Of a stretch of 64,000 nucleotides of DNA, positions 20,577 through 32,381 are shown piece by piece; the stretch's first letter is position 1, and each line of letters opens with the position of its first letter. Below the pieces are notes generated by a model. That model worked only from the letters and a program-made list of their open reading frames with translations. It did no database searches and was not told the DNA's origin. Where the stretch lies: contig CM060733.1 of NCBI GenBank assembly GCA_030704615.1, positions 5,456,001 through 5,520,000 of the forward strand, read 5' to 3'. Position numbers and translations under genes: made by a program. The stretch comes from Takakia lepidozioides (lineage: Eukaryota; Streptophyta; Takakiopsida; Takakiales; Takakiaceae).

Positions 20577-22960
20577 CTACCTTGTCCCCAACTTCTTCCA
20601 AAGTGCCCTCCAAAATTTATTTGTTAACTTTGGATCGCGGTCCGAGACAATATCCTTCGGGAGTCCATGATGCTTGAAGACGTGGGCGAAGTAAAGTCGC
20701 CCCGTCTCCTGCGCCGTTGTCGTCTCCTTGGTGGGAATGAAATGGCCCATTTTACTGAACCTATCAACCACCACCATGATTGCGTCGAATCCTTTTGACA
20801 GCGGCATAGCAGTCATGAAATCCATCGAGACACTTTCCCAAGACCCCTCTGGAATCGGTAAGGGTTGTAACAGCCCCGCTTGCTTTTTGTACTCGCTCCG
20901 CTTTTGTTGGCATGTGGTGCATGTCTTGACATACTCCTCGGCATCCTCCCTCAGCTTGGGCCAGAAATACTCTTTCTTCAAGAGTGCCGCGGTGCGCTTG
21001 GCTCCGCCGTGGCCCGCAAGCTGGCCATCGTGGCATTCTCTCAGGAGACTATCTCTGATCCCTCCCTACGGCACGTAGAGGCGCTTTTGCTTGTACCGGA
21101 GTAGTCCATTGTGCAAGTGGAACTGCAATTTAACCCCCATCCTCAAGTCCCGCATCACGGACTTCATCATCTCATCCTTCCGGTAAGCCTTCCGGATCTT
21201 CCTTTGGAGCGTCGTCTCGCCCCTGTACACCAACATGAGCTGCTGCTTTGTACTTAAAGCATCGGCCACCACATTGTCCCATCCCGGTTTGTACTGGATA
21301 TCCACGTCGAACACCGCCAAAGTGTCTTGCCACCTAAATTGTTTTGGGGACAACTTAGGCTGCGTGGCAAAGTACTTCACCGTGACATTGTCTGTGAACA
21401 CCTTCACCGGGTTGGAACCAACATAGTGGCACCAAAGCTCAAGGCAATGCACCGCCGCCTTCATTTCTTTCCCTTGCGTAGGCCACCTTCGCTCCACTTC
21501 ATTCAATTTCTTACTTTCGTAAGCCACTGGACGTCCATCCTGCATGAGAACACCCCCAATTGCGAAGTCCGACGCATCCGTATGAATCTCAAATGGACGG
21601 TTGAACTCCGGGATTTTGAGGACTGGAGCTTCCGCCATCCGCTGCTTCAACTCGACAAAAGCTTGGCCATAAAAAGTGTTCCATACCTACATTTTGGACT
21701 TACATAGAAGGTCTGACAGCGGCCCCGCGATCTTGGCGAAATTTCTCACATACTTCCGGTAATAGGAGGCGAGTCCTAGGAAGGATCGCACTCCCGGGAC
21801 CGAAGTCGGAGGCTCCCAGTCCAAGATCGCCCTCACCTTCTGTCATCCATTTTAATCCCATCCTGTGTAATCACATGCCCTAGGAACTCCTCTTTAGTAA
21901 CCCCGAATTTGCACTTTGAAGCTTTGACATACAGCTTCCCTTCCCGCAGTTTCTGGAACACCCTTTTGAGGTGCTCCAGGTGCTCTTCCTTTGTTTTCGA
22001 GTACACCAAGATGTCGTCGATGTACACGATCACAAAGTCATCCAACCACTCTTGGAAAAGGCTGTTCATTAGCGTGCTAAAGGTTGCGGGTGCGTTGGTA
22101 AGCCCAAAAGACATCACCAATAACTCATACGAACCATATCTTGTCTTGCACGCGGTCTTCTCCTTATCTCCTTCCGCCACTTGTATTTGATGGTAGCCAG
22201 AGTGCAAATCGATCCGGCTGAAATACTTCGCTCCTGCCAACCAATCGAAGAGGTCGTCGATCCTTGGCAAAGGGTACCGGTTCTTGATAGTCACCTTATT
22301 CAGAGCCCTATAATCGACACACATCCGCAGCGTCCCATCATTTTTGTCTGCAAATAGCACCGGGGCTCCGTAAGGTGACTTACTCGGCCGGATGTACCCT
22401 TTTGACATTAGATCCTTGAGCTGAGCCTTCAGCTCGACCAACTCTCTGTGGCTCAACCGGTAGGGTGCCTTGGCAAGCGGCTCCGATCCCAGTATCACCT
22501 CAATCTTGTGGTCAACTCCTCTTCGCGGTGGCAAGCCGCTTGGTAAATCCTCCGGCATCACATCCTGGTATTTCTTCAAAATCCCCTTGATCCAATCTGG
22601 GCTCGGCTCCCCATCGTCTTCTCCCTTCACTTGTCTTATGTAAAGCAAAAATTAGGGCTCGTGTGGCTCCTCCACGCCCACTCCCTTGCTGACAGCAGGT
22701 TTATTTGCCCTCCCACTGGGTTGGGCGTTTCCGACACTCGTAAAATTTCGCCACCATTCCCACACGGTAACGTGACTATTCTCTTGCGGCCATCTATGAC
22801 CGCTCTTGATTTGCTCAAAAAGGTCATCCCAAAAATGAGATCCACTCCATCGATCTCGCAAATGGTGAAGTTCTCACGTCCCTCCCAACTCCCCAGCTGA
22901 AGAGGAACATCAAACGCCAACCTCGTCGTCCGTTGTGGTTCTCTTTTGGCCTAACGCACT
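20577..22960 (-). pseudogene. pol of chromovirus copy 1 (PR-RT-RNaseH-IN)
   Basis: Broken into several frames: the end of protease (LQLGSWEGRENFTICEIDGV, 22920-22640), RT at 22648-21833 ([66 protein letters not shown]), RNase H at 21650-21066 ([25 protein letters not shown]) and integrase from 20981 (KKEYFWPKL, CTTCQQKR, SMDFMTAMPL, VVVDRFSKMGHFIP, KDIVSDRDPK). The RT YIDD box is intact. A stop follows DGIKMDDRR, and RNase H has ADALSTK where ADALSRK is usual. Confidence 0.8.
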
Positions 22961-23449
22961 TCAATGGAGGCCCCCACATCACTTGTCGGGAGCCCCAGCT
23001 TCCGTGCCATTGCCGGTGTCATGAAGGAGTGCGACGCTCCTATGTCCACCAACAACGATACGTTAGTTCCGGAGATTATCCCACTCACGAACAAAACTGA
23101 TTCCCTTTACGCAAGGCGCCAGTTTCCTGATACAACTCATGACAAGAGTAGTTGCCTACCTTGCAAGTCTTGGCGACCACCGCCTCCACCAAGCGGCTGA
23201 TGGCTTCTTTGGACAACTCCGTGGAAGCCCGATTCATGTTCAATTGTTGGGGTTTCGTACACTTCTTAGCTATGTGCCCGGGCTCCTCACAATTAAAACA
23301 TACTCCATCGAAGGTCGCCTTCTGTCCGCCATAAGCCGCCGCACCTGATTTTCTTTCGGAGCGCCGGGTGCCGCCTTGACGTGAGAAGGACCTCCCTTTG
23401 ATTTCCTCGTGCCATTGTCACAGCGTGGCCTATCCCATTTCTTTTCCGG

Positions 23450-24308
23450 TCAAAAAGAGTCACCCTCCCCACGGGTCTTCTTGTGGTTCAACTCCGTACG
23501 GCCTTGTATTTCGCCCCTAGGGACATCCGAGAAACATTCAGCCCTCTCAATTGCCTCGTTCAAAGTCTTAGGTAGCTTCTCCTCCAACTTCCGCCTGGCC
23601 CATGGGGCGAGTCCCGCCACAAAGTTGAAGACCATTTCTGGTTCCGCCATGTCCGCAACTTCGAACAATATCACATTGAAAGCCTGAACATATCCCCGAA
23701 TATCATCCGTTTGCTTCAAATTCCTCATCTTGTCTCGGGCGAGCCAGGATGCGTTGAGGGGAACAAAATGTCTTTTCATAAGTTCCTTGAACCCACTCCA
23801 GTTCAAGGTTTTCGGGTTTGGACCTTGGTCGTGAAGGCATTTCTGCCACCATTGTTGGGCATAGCCCCTCAAATAGGTGGGAGCCACTTCCACCCGATCG
23901 TCGTCACCAACCTTGGCCGCCTGGAAGTATTGCTCTAGCTCCAAGAGCCAGGTGCTGAGTGCCCTCTGATTGCGGATGCCCTTGAAGGTGTCAGGTTCCT
24001 TAGGCTTCACCTTAAACTTTGTCTTTTTGGAAATGGCTTCAACACGTCTTTTAACGTCATGCCAAACTGCGCCAACAACCCTTTCCAAAAGGCTGCTGGC
24101 ATGGGAGACATCTGTTGGTCTGGCGGAGCCTCCACGAGGTCCTCGGGCTCCGACTCCCAGATTCCTCCCGTTCTTGAGTGGCCTCGCTATCAAAAGCATG
24201 AATCGTCTCCTCAAATTGCCGCTTCGGTGACACGTCGCCCCCATGGGGCTCACCAGAATGATCATCTTTGGAGTCGTTCCGCTTTTGCTTCGGCTTGCCC
24301 AACCCCAT
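23450..24308 (-). pseudogene. gag of chromovirus copy 1
   Basis: Starts at the ATG 53 bp downstream of the primer-binding site with a basic head (MGLGKPKQKRND). The capsid-like part reads LELEQYFQAA, YLRGYAQQWWQKCLHD, GFKELMKRHFVPLNASWLAR and FVAGLAPWARRKLEE, all standard retrotransposon gag blocks. A frameshift lies near 24170 between the acidic head and the capsid part, and the frame ends at 23450 before the zinc knuckle (KCTKPQQLN-like, CFNCEEPGHIAKKC region near 23250, is out of frame). Not functional as read. Confidence 0.75.
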
Positions 24309-24363
24309 GATGAGGCCGATCTCAAGGACAATTGCGTACTGAACTATAAGCTCTAATACCAAG

Positions 24364-25078
24364 TGTCGCGCACCTTACTTCGGTAAGCTCCCCTTCAAGT
24401 CATAGTTACTCACTTTGATGCGCGCGCCTAACTCCCAAATTGGCCGCGGGCCAACTCGGAGCTTCGGCTACTCACCGGGACATAACGGTCCCCCTTTACT
24501 CCTCCACTTGACCCTCTCTCAATTTGGGCCTAGTGGAAATCCCCTTTGGTCGATGATAGTCCGGAACAGCTCCCCACACCTTGGTCGCTTTCCGGCTCGC
24601 ACGCTTACTCACTAGTTTTTGGTCACCAATGGGCTTGCACCGTTCTCAGGGTTACTACTCCCCATATATACTTTTGTGACTGTCCGCGGGGGTTTCACAA
24701 ACAACCATGCCATTTTATGGCAAACCACCACGAAAACCCTCGATTCCCGGTGATGAGTCGCGGTGAGTATTGGCCCACCCACCACGCGTGGACCGTGATG
24801 AGTCCCAAGACTCCCCACGACTCCCACCACAAGGTTTCTGCCCCCATGGTGAGTCCTATGCCACCCCCACTAAGTCCCACTAAGCTACCACCACCCCTCG
24901 TGGAACCACCCCCACCGCAACCCGGTGTGCGGGGCTCCACCTAGTGAGTGCCTCCGCCTCCTTGAGTGTCATAGGCACTCAACGGTACTTCAGCCCTCGT
25001 ATCTATTGTTGCCACTTCCCCCACCATAGGGGCAGCCCCTCTTGTGTCCCAACCCCCTGCCTTGAAGGTGCCGCGATA
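24364..25078 (-). repeat. LTR of chromovirus copy 1 (5' LTR)
   Basis: 715 bp. Read on the minus strand it starts TATCGCGGC and ends GTGCGCGACA next to the primer-binding site. Other family LTRs start TGTCGCGG, so the first G has become A. It is followed (to the right) by the 5-bp spacer CTGCA and then by another LTR in the same orientation. Confidence 0.8.
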
Positions 25079-25083
25079 CTGCA
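25079..25083. other. 5-bp spacer between two LTRs, possible target duplication
   Basis: CTGCA sits between the LTR at 24364-25078 and that at 25084-25801. The 5 bases just beyond the other LTR of copy 2 (29342-29346) are GTGCA. Four of five bases agree, so CTGCA/GTGCA may be the slightly diverged target-site duplication of copy 2. Confidence 0.45.
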
Positions 25084-26471
25084 TGTCGCGCACCTTACTT
25101 CGGTAAGCTCCCCTTCAAGTCATAGTTACTCGCTTTAATACGCGCGCCTAACTCCCAAACTGGCCGCCGGGCCAACTCGGAGCTTCGGCTGCTCACCGGG
25201 ACATAACGGTCCCCCTTTTACTCCTCCACAAGACCCTCTCTCAATTTGGGCCTAGTGGAAATTCCTTTTGGTCAATGGCAGTCCGGAGCAGCTCCCCACA
25301 CCTTGGTCGCTTTCCGGCTCGCACGCTTACTCACTAGTTTTTGGTCACCAATGGGCTTGCACCGTTCTAGGGGTTACCCCATATATACTTATGTGACTGT
25401 CCACGGGGGTTTCACAAACAACCATGCCATTTTATGGCAAACCACCACGAAAACCCTCGATTCCCGGTGATGAGTTGTGGTGAGTCTTGGCCACCCACCA
25501 CGGCCCCATTGGACCGTGATGAGTCCCAAGACTCCCCACGACTCCCACCACAAGGTCTCCGCCCCATGGTGAGTCCTATGCCACCCCACTAAGACCACTA
25601 AGCTACCACCACCCCTCGTGGAACCACCCCCACCGCAACCCGGTGTGCGGGGCTCCACCTAGTGAATGTCTCCGCCTCCTTGAGTGCCTTGGGTATTCAA
25701 GGGTGCTGCAGCCCCCGCATCTATTGGTGCCACTGCCCCCCCCACCGAGGCAACCCCTCTTGTGTCCCGACCCCCTGCCCTCAAGGTGAAGGGCCGCGAC
25801 ACACACCCCTACCAACAGGGAGTCGATGTCCTCATCGACTTGTCTATTTTGTAGAAACAAACATCCAAGTTGTGGCATTCCACATCAAGGAGTTTGTTTC
25901 CGTACCATGGTGTCCCATGGCAAAGAACCAAACCCCCACTTGACTCAACTCTCCACTAGCTAGCTCGGCCGACTTCCTCCAAGTCCCGGCCAAGGGTGGA
26001 GCCTCTCAAGCTCCTCCCAGTGCACTCTTCTTGGCCCACTTCAAGGCCAAGGAATGATCCTCCCCGAGGATCGAATCGCCTTACTGCAACAACATTACTT
26101 GCGACCGCTCATGATGTTGCTTTTGGCATCACCTTGAGCAAGGGTTCAACCTTGCGCACTAGCACGTGAACACCCAAAGAAGGCGCAAGTTTATTTGCCC
26201 CTTGGATGGGAGTCACCCGATTTCGGCACTACGCAAACACACGATTAATCCAATTTACCTCTCTTATTTTTGTAAGCTAGCATGCATTCTACACACTAGC
26301 CAACCATACCATGCATCACCATTCCAAACAAAATAGGACACACAACATTTGGAAACCATTTCATTTATAACAAAATTTGTACAATACAAGTTTTTGCAAT
26401 CGGATTCCTGAGCTAGCTAAGTCGGGCTAAGCATGCATTTCCTCCCCCACGCTCCAAGGTTGATGTCCCCA

Positions 26472-27812
26472 TCAACGCTTCTTCCGCTTTTGAGGTCGCC
26501 CTTCAAAAGCTGTAACCGCCTCGGATGCGTTTCCCATTTCTGAGGCACGCACCCAAGTTGTCTCCACTTGATGATAGCCCTTCCATTTCACGAGATACTC
26601 CATTTCTCGATTCTTGAACCTCCTTGACTTAAACATTGCCTCCACCTCGTACTCAGGTTCATTTTCATGATCCAACAGCATAGGTGGCAGACGCAACACT
26701 TGATGCCGATTCGGACGCGATTCATCTTTGAAGTAAGGCTTCAAAAAAGAGACGTGGAATACCGGATGCACCTTGCTGTTTGACGACAGCTCCAATTCAT
26801 ACACATCCTCATTCATAACCTTTCGGATGCGAAAGGGTCCCGCATACGGAGGCACGAACTTCGGACTCACTTCCGGAGGTAGTCGAAAATTCTTGATGTT
26901 CAACCAGACCTCCGTGCCTACCTCAAACTTAACTTCCCTCCGCTTCCGATTCGCCTGCCATTCATACCGTTTCCTAGCTTTGGCTATGTTGTACTTTGCG
27001 AGCTTCAACAAACAATCGTGTTCTTCCAGCACCGCTGCTGCTGCCGGTTCCTCAACGTCCTGGGCGGCCCAACTTGTCGGCACCAAAGGTGTTTTTCCAT
27101 AGACCAATACGAAAGGGGAAACTCCCGTTGCGGTGTGTTTTGTGTTATTATAACAGAACTCTGCCGCATCCAAGTGCTCCACCTAGTCTGATTGGTCTGC
27201 CGACACATAATTCCACAAGATTTGCTTTGACACCACGGAATTCACTCTTTCCGTTTGGCCGTCCGTCGTAGGTCGGAAGGCGGTGCTCATCTTGAGCCTC
27301 AATTCTGGAGGTAGTCGAAAATTCTTGATGTTCAACCAGTCCTCCGTGCCTGCCTCAAACTTAACTTCCCTCCGCTTCCGATTCGCCTGCCGTTCATACC
27401 GTTTCCTAGCTTTGGCTATGTTGTACTTTGCGAGCTTCAACAAACGATCGTGTTCTTCCAGCACCGCTGCTGCTGCCGGTTCCTTAACGTCCTGGGCGGC
27501 CCAACTTGTCGGCACCAAAGGTGCTTTTCCATAGATCAATACGAAAGGGGAAACTCCCGTTGCGGAGTGTTTTGTGTTATTATTACAGAACTCTGCCACA
27601 TCCATGTGCTCCACCCAGTCCGATTGGTCTCCCGACACGTAATTCCGCAAGATCTGCTTCACCACGGAATTCACCCTTTCCATTTGGCCATCCGTCGTAG
27701 GTCGGAAGGCGGTGTTCATCTTGAGCCTTGTCCCCGTTTTCTTCCAGAACCCTCTAAAATTTACTTGTGAACTTTGGATCGCGGTCCGAGACAATATCCT
27801 TTGGGAGTCCAT
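26472..27812 (-). pseudogene. Integrase C-terminus and chromodomain of copy 2, with internal duplication
   Basis: Reads KMNTAFRPTTDGQMERVNSV through NIKNFRLPPE, then immediately starts the same block again (RLKMSTAFRPTTDGQTERVN ... NIKNFRLPPEVSPKFVPPYA). The unit is ~430 bp and occurs at about 27300-27730 and 26870-27296. A stop (TAG, 27183) lies in the second copy. The end is a chromodomain: YEVEAMFKSRRFKNREMEYL, VKWKGYHQVETTWVRASEMG, and a basic tail PQKRKKR. Chromodomains direct chromovirus insertion to marked chromatin. Confidence 0.75.
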
Positions 27813-27879
27813 GATGCTTGAAGACGTGGGCGAAGTAAAGTTGTCTCGTCTCCTTGGTGGGAATGAAATTTGCCCATTT

Positions 27880-28559
27880 CAGGTTCCGCCATGTCCGCGA
27901 CTTTGAACAACTGCACATTGAAAGCCTGAACATATCCCTGAATATCATCCGTTTGCTTCAAATTCCTCATCTTGTCTCGGGCGAGCTAGGACGCGTTGAG
28001 GGGAACAAACTGTCTTTTCATAAGTTCCTTGAACCCACTCCAGTTCAAGGTTTCCGGGTTTAGACCTTGGTCATGAAGGCGTTTCTGCCACCATTGTTGG
28101 GCATAGCCCCTCAAATAGGTGGGAGCCACTTCCACCCGATCCTCGTCACTCAACTTGGCCGCCCGGAAGTACTGCTCTAGCTCCTAGAGCTAGGTGTTGA
28201 ATGCCTTCCGATTTTGGACGCCCTCGAAGGTGTTGGGTTCCTTAGGCTTCACCTTAAACTTTGCCTTTTTGGAAATGGCATTAGCCGCCATTAATACATC
28301 TTCCAACGTCCCGCCAAACTGCGCCAACAACCCTTCCCAAAAGGCTGCTGGCATGGGAGACATCTGTTGGTCTGGCGGAGCCTCCGGGATGTCCTCGGGC
28401 TTCGACTCCCCAGATTCCTCCCGCTCTTGAGTGGCCTCGCTTTCAAAAGCATGAATCGCCTCCTCAAATTGCCGCTTCGGTGACACGTCGCCCCCTTGCG
28501 GCTCACCAGAATCATCATCTTTCGGGCCGTTCCGCTTTCGCTTTGGCGTGCCCGACCCC
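27880..28559 (-). pseudogene. gag 5' part of copy 2
   Basis: Opens MGSGTPKRKRNGPKDDDSGE and continues PMPAAFWEGLLAQFGGTLED, KAKFKVKPKEPNTFEG, then after stops LEQYFRAAKLSDEDRVEVAP and the capsid blocks as far as VADMAEPEM. At this point (about 27877) gag is fused to integrase (HFIPTKET-type). Both parent sites contain CCATTT, so the deletion joined at a short shared run. Confidence 0.75.
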
Positions 28560-29346
28560 ATGATGAGGCCGATCTCAAGGACGATCGCGTACTAAACTCT
28601 AAGCTCCACTACCAAGTGTCGCACACCTTACTTCGGTAAGCTCCCCTTCAAGTCATAGTTACTCGCTTTGATGCGCGCGCCTAACTCCCAAACTGGCCGC
28701 CGGGCCAACTCGGAGCTTTGGCTGCTCACCGGGACATAACGGTCCCCCTTTACTCCTCCACTTGACCCTCTCTCAATTTGGGCCTAGTGGAAATTCCCTT
28801 TGGTCGATGGTAGTCCGGAACAGCTCCCCAACCTTGGTCGCTTTCCGGCTCGCACGCTTACTCACTAGTTTTTGGTCACCAACGGGCTTGTACCGTTCGC
28901 GGGATTACTACTCCCCATATATACTTTTGTGACTGTCCACGGGGGTTTCACAAACAACCATGCCATTTTATGGCAAACCACCACGAAAACCCTCGATTCC
29001 CGGTGATGAGTTGTGGTGAGTCTTGGCCACCCACCACGGCCCCATTGGACCGTGATGAGTCCCAAGACTCCCCACGACTCCCACCACAAGGTTTCTGCCC
29101 CCATGGTGAGTCCTATGCCACCCCCACTAAGACCCACTAAGCTACCACCGCCCCTCGTGGAACCACCCCCACCGCAACCCGGTGTGTGGGGCTCCACCTA
29201 GTGAGTGCCTCCGCCTCCTTGAGTGCCTTGGGCAATCAAGGGTGCTGCAGCCCCCGCATCTATTGTTGTCACCGCCCCCACCATAGGGGCAGCCCCTCTT
29301 GTGTCCCGACCCCCTGCCCTCAAGGCAAAGGGGCCGCGATAGTGCA

Positions 29347-29739
29347 TTTCACTCAGATATATCACATACCACAGACTTGTGCCTGATTCCGCTTGTTACG
29401 AAGGATCACTACCACCTTGGGCGGCTCACTCTGTGCGAAAGGTCCTCTAACAACTACTCTATGCATGCTGCGCTTCGTCATTGGTCAACAACACCCAACT
29501 CAGGGAGCCATCTATCTGCTCCAAAATGGTTGGTCTCCTTGGGCTTGCAGCGGGCACAAACAGATCGCGCTGCAAGGACCTGTTGGACATGGTCTGTGAG
29601 GCCATCATCACAGGCGGACTTGTATTAGGTGCCTTTGCTCGAACTTCCTCGGTTTCCATGCATTACCCCTGTCACCCGGGTTTCAATAATGTGCATCGGC
29701 TTAGCGGACATCTCTATAGAAATAGAGCAAGTTCACACA
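29347..29739. other. Host sequence between two chromoviruses
   Basis: About 390 bp between the outer LTR of copy 2 and the 5' LTR of copy 3. It does not match the element. A minus-strand frame (METEEVRAKAPNTSPPVMMA...) and a plus-strand frame overlap, but neither resembles a known family. No feature can be supported. Confidence 0.5.
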
Positions 29740-29744
29740 ATTTG

Positions 29745-30465
29745 TGTCGCGGCCCTTTGCCTTGAGGGCAGGGGGTCGGGACACATCAGGGCTGCCCCTG
29801 GTGGGGCAGCGGCAGCGATAGGTATGGGGGGGGGCTGAGGCACCCTTGAGTGCCCAAGGCACCCAGGGAAGCGGAGGCGCTCACTAGGTGGAGCCCCGCA
29901 CACCGGGTTGCGGTGGGGGTGGCTCCACAAGGGGTGGTGGTAGCTTAGTGGGACTTAGTGGGGGTGGCATAGGACTCACCATGGGGCGGAGACCTCGTGG
30001 TGGGAGTCGTGGGGAGTCTTGGGACTCATCACGGTCCATAGGGGCCGTGGTGAGCGGGCCAAGACTCACCGCGACTCACCACCGGGAGTCGAGGGTTTTC
30101 GTGGTGGTTCGCCATAAAATGGCATGGCTGGTTGTGGAACCCCCGCGGACAGCTACAGAAGTATATATAGGGAGTAGTAACCCCGAGAACGGTGCAAGCC
30201 CGTTGGTGACCAAAACTAGTGAGTAAGCGTGCGAGCCGGAAAGCGACCAAGAGTGGGGAGCTGTTCCGGACTGCCATCTACCAAAGGGAATTCTCCTAGT
30301 CCCAAATAGGTGGAGGGTTAGGAGGAAGCGAAGGGGGACCGTTATGTCCCGGTGAGCAGCCGAAGCTCCAAGTTGGCCCGGGCGGCCAGGTTGGGAGTCA
30401 GGCGCGCGCATCAAAGCGAGTAACTATGACTTGAAGGGGAGCTTACCGGAGTGAGGTGCGCGACA
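29745..30465 (+). repeat. 5' LTR of copy 3
   Basis: 721 bp, beginning TGTCGCGGCCCTTTGCC and ending GAGGTGCGCGACA. A TATATAGGG run at about 30162 (GAAGTATATATAGGGAG) is a likely core promoter, with transcription starting roughly 25-30 bp downstream. Preceded by the target duplication ATTTG and followed by TT and the primer-binding site. Confidence 0.9.
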
Positions 30466-30467
30466 TT

Positions 30468-30479
30468 TGGTATCAGAGC
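30468..30479 (+). promoter_or_regulatory. Primer-binding site (initiator tRNA-Met type)
   Basis: TGGTATCAGAGC, 2 bp after the 5' LTR, is the standard plant primer-binding site complementary to the 3' end of initiator tRNA-Met. Confidence 0.9.
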
Positions 30480-30521
30480 TTAGAGTTCAGTACGCGATCG
30501 TCCTTGGGATTGGCCTCATCA

Positions 30522-31661
30522 TGGGGTCGGGCAAGCCAAAGCGAAAGCGGAACGGCCCAAAAGATGATGATCCCGGTGAGCCCGATGGGGCGACGTGTCA
30601 CCGAGGCGGCCGTCTGAGGAAGCGATGAATGTTTCCAAAAACGAGGCCGCTCAGGAGCGGGAGGAATCCGAGGAGTCGGAGCCCGAGGAATCCTTGAGAG
30701 CTCCGACAAACCAAGAGATGCCTCCCATGCCGGCAGCCTTTTGGGAAGGGTTGTTGGCGCATTTTGGCGGGACGTTGAAAGACGTGTTGAAGGCGGCTAA
30801 TGCCACTTCCACTAAGGCAAAGTTTAAAGTGAAGCCTAAGGAACCCGGCACCTTTGAGGGCGTTCGAACCGGAAGGCACTCAACACCTGGCTCCTGGAGC
30901 TAGAGCAGTACTTCCGGGCGGCCAAGTTGAGTGACGAGGATCGGGTGGAAGTGGCTCCCACCTATTTGAGGGGATATGCTCAACAATGGTGGCAGAAACG
31001 CCTTCACGACCGAGGCCCAAGCCCGGAAACCTTGAACTGGAGTGGGTTCAAGGAATTGATGAAGAGACAGTTTGTGCCCCTCAACGCGTCCTGGCTTGCC
31101 CGGGACAAGATGAGGAATTTGAAGCAAACAGATGACATTCGGGGGTACGTCCAGGCTTTCAATGTGCTGTTGCTCGAAGTCGCGGACATGGCAGAACCAG
31201 AAATGGTCTTCAACTTTGTGGCGGGACTGGCCCCATGGGCCAGGCGGAAGTTGGAGGAGAAGCCACCCAAGACTTTGAACGAGGCAATTGAGAGGGCTGA
31301 ATGTTTCTCGGATGTCCCTAGGGGTGAAAGACAAGGCCGTACGGAGCTGAACCACAAGAAGATTCGGCGGGAAGGTGACCCCTTCCGACCGGAAAAGAAG
31401 TGGGATAGGCCACGCGGCGATAATGGCACGTGGAAATCGAAGGGAGGGCCTTCGTACGTCAAGGCGGCACCCGGTGCTCCGAAAGGAAAAGCGGGTGGAG
31501 CGGCTTATGGCGGACAGAAGGCGACCTTTGATGGAGTGTGTTTCAATTGCGGGGAGCCCGGGCACATGGCCAAGAAGTGCACGAAGCCCCGGCAATTGAA
31601 CATGACTCGGGCGACCACGGAGCTGTCGAAGATACCATCAGTCGCTTGGTGGAAGCGGTAG
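30522..31661 (+). pseudogene. gag of copy 3
   Basis: ATG at 30522 opens MGSGKPKRKRNGPKDDDPGE. Frame changes occur near 30600 and 30880. The long part (30927-31661) carries SDEDRVEVAPTYLRGYAQQW, the GFKELMKRQFVPLNASWLAR capsid block and a CCHC zinc knuckle CFNCGEPGHMAKKC (about 31538-31580), which packages RNA in this family. A basic linker separates capsid from knuckle. Related copies 1 and 2 have the same head, which supports the chosen start. Confidence 0.85.
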
Positions 31662-31778
31662 TCGCCAGGACTTGCAAGGTAGGCAACTATTCTTGTGAGT
31701 TGTATCAGGAAACTGGCGCCCTACGAAAAGGGAGTCAATTATTGTTCGTGGATGGATAATATCCGGAACTAACGTTCG

Positions 31779-32381
31779 TTGTTGGTGGACACAGGAGCGT
31801 CGCACTCCTTCATGACGCCGGTGGCGGCACGAAAGTTGGGACTCCCGACAAGTGACGTGGGGGCCTCTATTGAGGTGCGCTCTGCCAAAGGAGAACCTCA
31901 GTTGGCGACAAGGTTGGCGTTTGATGTTCCTCTTCAACTGGGGAGTTGGGAGGGACGTAAGAACTTCACTATCTGCGAGATCGATGGAGTGGATCTCATT
32001 TTAGGGATGACCTTCTTGAGCAAATCCGGAGCGGTCATAGATGGCCGCAAGAGAGTAGTCACGCTGCCATGTGGGAATGGTGGCGAGGTTTTACGAGTGT
32101 CGGAAACGCCCAAATCCGTGGGAGGGCGAATAAACCTTCTGTCAGCAAAGGAGTGGGCCGTGGAGGAGGCACACGAGTCCCAGTTTTTGCTTTACATTAG
32201 AGAAGTGAAAGGAGAAGGCGATGGGGAGCCGAGCCCAGATTGGATCAAGGGGATTTTGGAGAAATACCAGGATGTGATGCCGGAGGATTTACCAAGCGGC
32301 TTGCCTCCGCGAAGAGGAGTTGACCACAAGATTGAGGTGATACCGGGATCGGACCGCCTGCCAAGGCGCCCTACCGGTTGA
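31779..32381 (+). pseudogene. Protease of copy 3
   Basis: Active-site LVDTGASHSFMTP at about 31782, then GVDLILGMTFLSKSGAVIDG (the flap and ILGM block) and the linker to RT with [20 protein letters not shown] and HKIEV. The frame is lost at about 32365 ([12 protein letters not shown]), where the other copies read [12 protein letters not shown] into RT. The aspartic protease dimerises to cut the polyprotein. Confidence 0.85.

Larger units (their letters stand above)
20577..24363 (-). mobile_element. Chromovirus copy 1, internal region, 3' end missing
   Basis: A Ty3/gypsy chromovirus on the minus strand. From its 5' LTR (24364-25078) it runs through a primer-binding site at 24361-24350 (TGGTATTAGAGC, one change from the initiator-Met type), gag, protease, RT-RNase H and the first half of integrase, and is cut off at 20577 (integrase ...FWRALWKKLGT). 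The integrase C-terminus, chromodomain and 3' LTR are missing. Compared with the plus-strand copy at 29745 it is collinear and clearly the same family. Confidence 0.85.
25084..29341 (-). mobile_element. Chromovirus copy 2, internally deleted
   Basis: Minus-strand element with both LTRs: 5' LTR 28617-29341 (725 bp), 3' LTR 25084-25801 (718 bp). The internal part is only ~2.8 kb against ~5.5 kb in the full-length copy. It has the primer-binding region (TGGTAGTGGAGC, degenerate), the gag head and capsid start (28559-27880), then a direct jump into integrase at about 27877, a duplicated integrase C-terminal block, the chromodomain, and a 3' untranslated stretch (26470-25802). Possible target duplication GTGCA/CTGCA flanks it. 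It cannot encode protease or RT. Confidence 0.8.

Noticed and set aside
26060-26100. tRNA-like GATCGAATC box in the chromovirus 3' region
   Set aside because: No acceptor stem or matching A box could be paired around it.
24415-30414. Many 60-130 codon frames within LTRs
   Set aside because: They recur in every LTR copy on both strands and reflect GC-rich repeated sequence, not genes.
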